From: Trichobilharzia szidati
Taxonomy: Eukaryota > Platyhelminthes > Trematoda > Strigeidida > Schistosomatidae
Length of the DNA stretch: 64,000 nucleotides
Assembly: GCA_944472155.2 (NCBI GenBank)
Contig: OX235271.1
Span: 106,963,256-107,027,255 of the forward strand
Direction of reading: 5' to 3'
Part shown: positions 60,201-64,000 of the stretch, piece after piece
Numbering within the stretch: the stretch's first letter is position 1
Layout: every line of letters starts with the position of its first letter
Notes under the pieces: generated by a model
Told to the model about the DNA's origin: nothing
The model's database searches: none
Seen by the model: the letters and a program-made list of their open reading frames with translations, nothing else
Program-made: the position numbers and the translations under genes

Positions 60201-63200
60201 TAGGCAGAGGTTTACGAAGAAACATAGTGTTGGTGACTACACCAATGTCTCCAGTTTTGAGGCATCTCTTTTGAAGACGGTTTCATCACACACAATAAAG
60301 AGAAACTATGCGTAGCTCAAATCGGTTGCGGTAGAGAAGGTCCATTCATATTTCATTTTTCTATCAGTCACATCCTGTCTTTGACCTGCTTATTTTGTCT
60401 CGTACTCTGTGACTTTTAATTACAGTATTTCTACTCGCTTCACCTATTACTGGACGTTCAGTTATGAAACCTGGCTAGTTGGGTTAATAAGCAATAGTCT
60501 TACGTCTTATGTTGATAATATCTGTAAAGAAGTTGCAAAGAACTAGGGGAAACCCTCTCTCTGCTAGCAACCCAGCCTATGAACCAACTTTAATCCACAA
60601 TGTTCGTGAGGTTTTATAGGTGTTGCCAATATGCATTCATAAGTTTAAACTATGTGCCTTTATATGATTTAGCTCATTGATTAGAAACGCCTATTTATTT
60701 TCGACATAGCATACATTTTCAATTGTGGATTCATGAATATTTTTTAAACCCAGTTCATGTACCGGACCATGACACATACTCATTGGGTGAGGACCGGTGA
60801 CAGCACTCAGTTTCCCAGGCTGAGGTAGGTGGAGAACTGTTACTCGAATCTATAATACGGGGATTTCTACTCTGAAGCATACAGCGCGATTTCAGAAGAC
60901 TGCTTAAGCTATATTATACGCATTAGATGTGAATGGAGCACTAAATATAAACAAACAGAAAAATTTATAAGAGGGAAAATAAGAGAAGAAAATATATAGG
61001 GCTTGATTAAAGTTTAAAATTGGAACTTCGTCAGCTAACATGAGTAAAAGTTAGCTGTCCAGTAAACCTGATATGAAATACTTCAGTTGTATTATGGTCT
61101 TCCAGACCCAGAAATAACATAAATACCTTTATACTTATTAAGTCATTCTTGTATAAGCAACTTACCTCTTCGGTATCTTGCAGAGCCCGAAATGCTTTCC
61201 TTCGAACAGAAAAAGACTGTGCACTAAAGTCAACAAGTCCCAGGTGACCACCAGTATTTCTAGGCCATATGATTTGTTTGTCAATTGCAGAGTAACGTTC
61301 AAAAAATGGGAGTCGTCCGATTGGTTTGTTGTTCAAGGCGACCATATCGTAAATCAGGAATCTGGGAGTTCCAGATACTTCTGAAGTGGAAATATTAGGA
61401 GGTTTAGATTGGTCGTGACAAAGAATCATCTCTCCATCCAGAAGCGTATTTACCAAGTGGCCATCAGGATCACTTAAAAAGGCTTGAGAACCTGCAAGAG
61501 GATCACGCTTTCCGTTCTCACGAACCCATGATACAGTTGGGAAGTGCAAAACATTTGGTTTATAAACAAAATTACCACGGTCAATAAGATAGACACGACC
61601 TGGACCCATTATGAGCAAAAGATAACGCGTCCCATCCGCCTTGTAGGTTACACAGTAATCACAGTTGACCAGCGCTGCCACATTTCTCTGTGATATGGAA
61701 ACTGGCTGACTACCTTTAAAGCGCAAAGGCCTTTTAGATACTTTAGGTGTTTTATGATTTTGAGCATCTTCCTCTGTATTATTAGGGTCTTGTTCATTAT
61801 CGGATGCCGACTCTGTGGCAGGAAACATCTGGCCGTCTATATACACAAAACCACCAATTTTGCACAACTTGTCTGCCAAGTCGCGTGCTTCGTGTGCTTC
61901 TGGGCTATCTTGGTCCAAAACATCAACTTTGGACACACCCTCCATTAAATCAGGATTTCCTGGAGGCGGTGGGGGAAAATTTCTGCTTGGAATAGAATTA
62001 AAGGTTATTGTTTCATCTGTATTACTATTTCGACGTAATATCTTCGATGATGAAGCTGCCTCCTCGTCGCTATAATTTGCATGTGTCTCATCATTGCTCC
62101 TTTTCAATAGTTTATTTGAACTGGACTGTCCATCCTCTAAAATAAATTAGGAAAGCATATTTCAGTCACACTATTTTATAGACGTTTTAAAGTGATATGA
62201 AAAATAATCAAAACTACTTACGCCAATTGTGTACGGTCACCACAGTTGGTTTTTGGAACCACTTAAGTTTGAAACCTAGAAAAAATTCTGGTAAGCCAGA
62301 CACCGTAATTGAAATTGTCGTAATTAAGTGTGTCTGTGTTCTAATAACTGCAGGCGAAAACAACTGTGATTACTTTTTTACTATTACGGGTCAACTGTTA
62401 TTATGCTATCGCTACCACGTTCATCGAGTTAATCACATAATACAAATCCCAGAATTCATCCTGGATATTCAAACAGTAGTAAGAAAAAGACTAGTCGACA
62501 GGATTGGACAAGCTTAATATTTTATTATTTCGATACACAAACACGCTGATATCTGGTTTAAGGCATCCCCCTCAACATGATGAAAGCTGAGAAGCATCCA
62601 TCAACAAAATGAATCAATAACAAGAATGTCTTGTGGATATTTTCTATTATTAAAAATTGTCTTTAGGATTTGTGCCAAAATTTTAGTCTACAGAGAGATG
62701 TTCCATTGAAATCATAGCAACTTCCCACGATTCTTAGTACCACTATCTGTGTATAACATTGTTGTTACCAGTTTCTTTGGCTAATACACGTGTGCTTATG
62801 TTAAATGATCACAATAAGTTGCTGTTGACGTTTATTCTTGCTTTCTATTTACCACAAAGTACAATAACATGAATAAAATGCAGAGCACTTCTATATTAGT
62901 ACAATATTATTACATTTCGGACATTTTACCTAAACACCATTCCGGAAGTGACGGTGCTTGTGGACAATCTTCAATGCATCCATAACGATTGAACAGATCT
63001 TCTAAGTAATCTGCTTTGTAAATTCCAGGAGGTCTTGCATCGGAAAATATCTGAACTGCTATGTCTACGCTAAAACGAAATGACAAAAATGTTAAACCTA
63101 CCCATAATTTAGCTCTTCCACAAGATAGGCAGCAATCATGAATCCAGTTCTGTTAAACCCATGAGTACAATGCACACCTGAATACAAAATTAGGGCAAAT

Positions 63201-63624
63201 GAGATAAACATACCTATTTTTTGATTTCCAGGATTGCTATCGAGAAATTGATTAACAACTTGAATGAAAAGATTCACTTGTTCTGGTGTCGGTCTTTCTT
63301 CGTTTCCTTTACATTCTATCTTCAAGTATTTACAATTGTTGTCAGTTATCTCTCGTCGATTATAAAATCTGCGAGATTTAGTTAGGTCGATAATGAGACC
63401 AAGTTTGTACTGAAAACAAGGATTCATATGGATTAGAGAACTTTACTGGTTCCGCAGTTTTGAATGTATCATCCACGTGAAAGATATCTTCTGGATCTAT
63501 GACATGATCAAATTTATTGTCCAGAGGGGTCTTGAATGGAATAAAAATATCCAATATCATGTCTCCCATACGTGGACACTTCAGCCACCTGGGCGGTAGC
63601 ATAGGAATTCCTCTTTCATTCATT
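57096..63624 (-). CDS. RNGTT: mRNA capping enzyme (RNA triphosphatase + guanylyltransferase), complete 8-exon gene
   Basis: This bifunctional nuclear enzyme removes the 5' gamma-phosphate of nascent RNA polymerase II transcripts and then transfers GMP from GTP to form the cap. I place coding exons, in transcript order, at 63447-63623, 63214-63409, 63102-63177, 62930-63069, 61166-62136, 59729-59907, 58247-58443 and 57096-57226. Every junction is GT-AG and phases agree, giving 2067 bases, or 688 residues plus stop. The animal enzyme is about 600 residues; the extra length is a polar, low-complexity linker between the two domains. The phosphatase P-loop HCTHGFNRTG and the guanylyltransferase motifs KADGTRY, LLDGEM, DGLIFQP, LKWKPP and RVRTDK are all present. 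Introns grow from 37, 36 and 32 bases at the 5' end to 0.8-1.3 kb. The gene converges on the ankyrin gene. The assignment is firm; exon edges were read by eye. Confidence 0.95.
57405..57465 (-). repeat. Fragment of the 47.6 kb SINE family
   Basis: The minus strand reads GGCTGGATGGTTTAGATACT, then CGACGTTTAACCAGTGAGTC, parallel to the 47.6 kb head. It lies in the last capping-enzyme intron. Confidence 0.4.
57655..58200. repeat. Hammerhead SINE fold-back pair in the last capping-enzyme intron
   Basis: A full minus-strand copy (57655-58003) lacks the GTACTG arm of stem I by a small deletion, so its ribozyme is broken. An abutting plus-strand half copy (58006-58200) starts in the tRNA-like head and keeps an intact hammerhead. 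The shared 3' bodies are inverted, allowing a hairpin with arms of roughly 190 bases. Confidence 0.82.
58061..58114 (+). ncRNA. Type-I hammerhead ribozyme, apparently intact
   Basis: It is identical in core and stems to the 14.35 kb ribozyme: GTACTG, CTGAAGA, GTCC/GGAC, GAAA, ACAG/CTGT, then CAGTAC. It lies antisense to the capping-enzyme transcript, so it would act only in a plus-strand RNA. Confidence 0.78.
58247..58443 (-). CDS. RNGTT: Capping enzyme exon 7: OB-fold region
   Basis: It reads EIPGYVGYLFLGGLTVPSAK and later VLRVRTDKTEPNYHKSG. The latter is motif VI (R-x-D-K) of the C-terminal OB fold that closes over the GTP pocket. The acceptor is tttggtttcag and the donor G/gtaagt. The intron after this exon (57227-58246) contains an inverted pair of hammerhead SINE copies. 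Confidence 0.93.
58444..61165 (-). other. Capping-enzyme introns around exon 6
   Basis: Apart from exon 6 (59729-59907), these two introns of about 1.3 kb show no repeat or frame I can support. Confidence 0.7.
59729..59907 (-). CDS. RNGTT: Capping enzyme exon 6: guanylyltransferase motifs IV and V
   Basis: The exon follows acceptor atattttcag and reads through HATDGLIFQP (motif IV) and LKWKPPNMNSIDF (motif V), the diagnostic end of the nucleotidyltransferase core. It ends at donor GG/gtaaga in phase 2, which joins correctly to the next exon. The next exon starts at 58443, so a 1285-base intron with nothing recognisable separates them. Confidence 0.94.
61166..62136 (-). CDS. RNGTT: Capping enzyme exon 5: linker and guanylyltransferase core
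   Basis: This large 971-base exon begins with a Ser/Asp/Glu/Asn-rich linker containing a five-proline run (PPPPPG). It then enters the nucleotidyltransferase core. Motif I KADGTRY supplies the lysine that forms the GMP adduct, LIDRGN is the following strand, LLDGEM is motif III and PRFLIYD is motif IIIa. The exon ends in FSVRRKAF and DTEE before a strong donor (GAG/gtaagt). The linker is longer and more acidic than in vertebrate enzymes, which explains much of the extra protein length. Confidence 0.95.
62930..63624 (-). CDS. RNGTT: Capping enzyme exons 1-4: RNA 5'-triphosphatase domain
   Basis: The first coding exon opens MNERGIPMLPPRWLKCPR, matching the conserved PPRWL-CPR start of metazoan capping enzymes. 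The ATG lies one base after a splice acceptor (ttttccag), so the exon is either joined to an upstream untranslated exon or trans-spliced. Exon 3 carries the catalytic loop HCTHGFNRTG, with the nucleophilic Cys and the Arg of the CX5R phosphatase signature. Exon 4 continues with ARPPGIYK and the tryptophan-cysteine end of the domain (PEWCL). The second intron is 36 bases, a multiple of three, and lacks an in-frame stop, so retaining it would insert 12 residues just before the catalytic loop. Confidence 0.93.
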
Positions 63625-64000
63625 CTGGAAAATTGAAAAATTTACAGTATACACCGCAAAACTGCGTTTTAAGTGGAATGGAAGTGATGTAAAACCGACT
63701 ATTTCATGAAATTTACTATGACAGTTAACAGAACGAAAACTACATAATTGGATCCGTTTTCGATATTTCAGCTGCATATGGCTAGATATGTTTTACTTGC
63801 AGATGGGACAGAGAATTATAACTTTTAGAGATACTAGCCGGCCTTTTTTTATAGGACTACGATATCACAGACAGACTACAATCTCGAGGACAGTACAACG
63901 CTATATATCTTTGATTAAAACAATAGCAGAAGCCATAGTTACTCCATTTTATACCTATAAAAATCGAATTGGTGGAACCTAGTGGCCTGGTATCAAAAGC
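63625..64000. other. Sequence upstream of the capping-enzyme start
   Basis: It should contain the 5' UTR intron or outron of the capping enzyme. I see a usable acceptor at its boundary but no confident promoter element or upstream exon. Confidence 0.45.

Noticed and set aside
61754..62075. Plus-strand frames across the capping-enzyme linker
   Set aside because: Antisense shadows of exon 5.
1..64000. CRISPR arrays, bacterial operons or phage genes
   Set aside because: Intron structure, SINEs and retroelements mark eukaryotic DNA; no spaced short repeats of CRISPR type were seen.

Overview
This is an AT-rich, intron-rich, repeat-laden stretch of animal nuclear DNA, most likely from a blood fluke (genus Schistosoma). 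The evidence is tRNA-headed SINE repeats that carry hammerhead-ribozyme cores (the SM-alpha type of element), RTE-clade and Penelope-like retroelements, AT microsatellites, and genes whose 5' introns are only 32-37 bases long while their 3' introns are long. The species was not determined.

Layout. The first 28 kb is mostly intergenic and holds decayed RTE, Penelope-like and SINE copies: RTE at 6.66-7.99, 19.4-20.3 and 25.5-27.0 kb, Penelope-like fragments at 12, 21.3 and 22.7 kb, and hammerhead SINEs at 1.7, 9.6-10.9, 13, 14, 17.6-18.9, 23.3 and 25.0-25.4 kb. From 28.9 to 33.3 kb there are two minus-strand exon candidates; one encodes a clear RIIa (PKA-type dimerisation/docking) domain. From 36 to 39 kb several minus-strand ORFs look exon-like but cannot be named. 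An almost complete RTE element, dead in cis and flanked by a 12-bp target-site duplication, fills 39.48-42.71 kb. Just beyond it, 42.99-44.99 kb holds the 3' end of an unidentified minus-strand gene whose splice phases agree.

Two genes dominate the right third. A plus-strand ankyrin-repeat gene (about 45.1-56.94 kb) has three ankyrin repeats and an unfamiliar C-terminal half; its introns host nested RTE, Penelope-like and SINE insertions. It converges on a complete minus-strand mRNA capping enzyme gene (57.10-63.62 kb). The capping enzyme has eight coding exons and 688 codons, with an N-terminal RNA 5'-triphosphatase (cysteine-phosphatase type) and a C-terminal guanylyltransferase with all the usual motifs. 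The two stop codons are only 158 bases apart.

The most interesting non-coding signal is the hammerhead SINE family. Several copies keep an intact type-I hammerhead fold on paper. One locus (18.2-18.8 kb) is a head-to-tail dimer with two hammerheads about 410 bases apart, and many copies sit as inverted fold-back pairs. All exon models come from reading splice signals, phases and protein motifs by eye; no alignment or transcript data were used.
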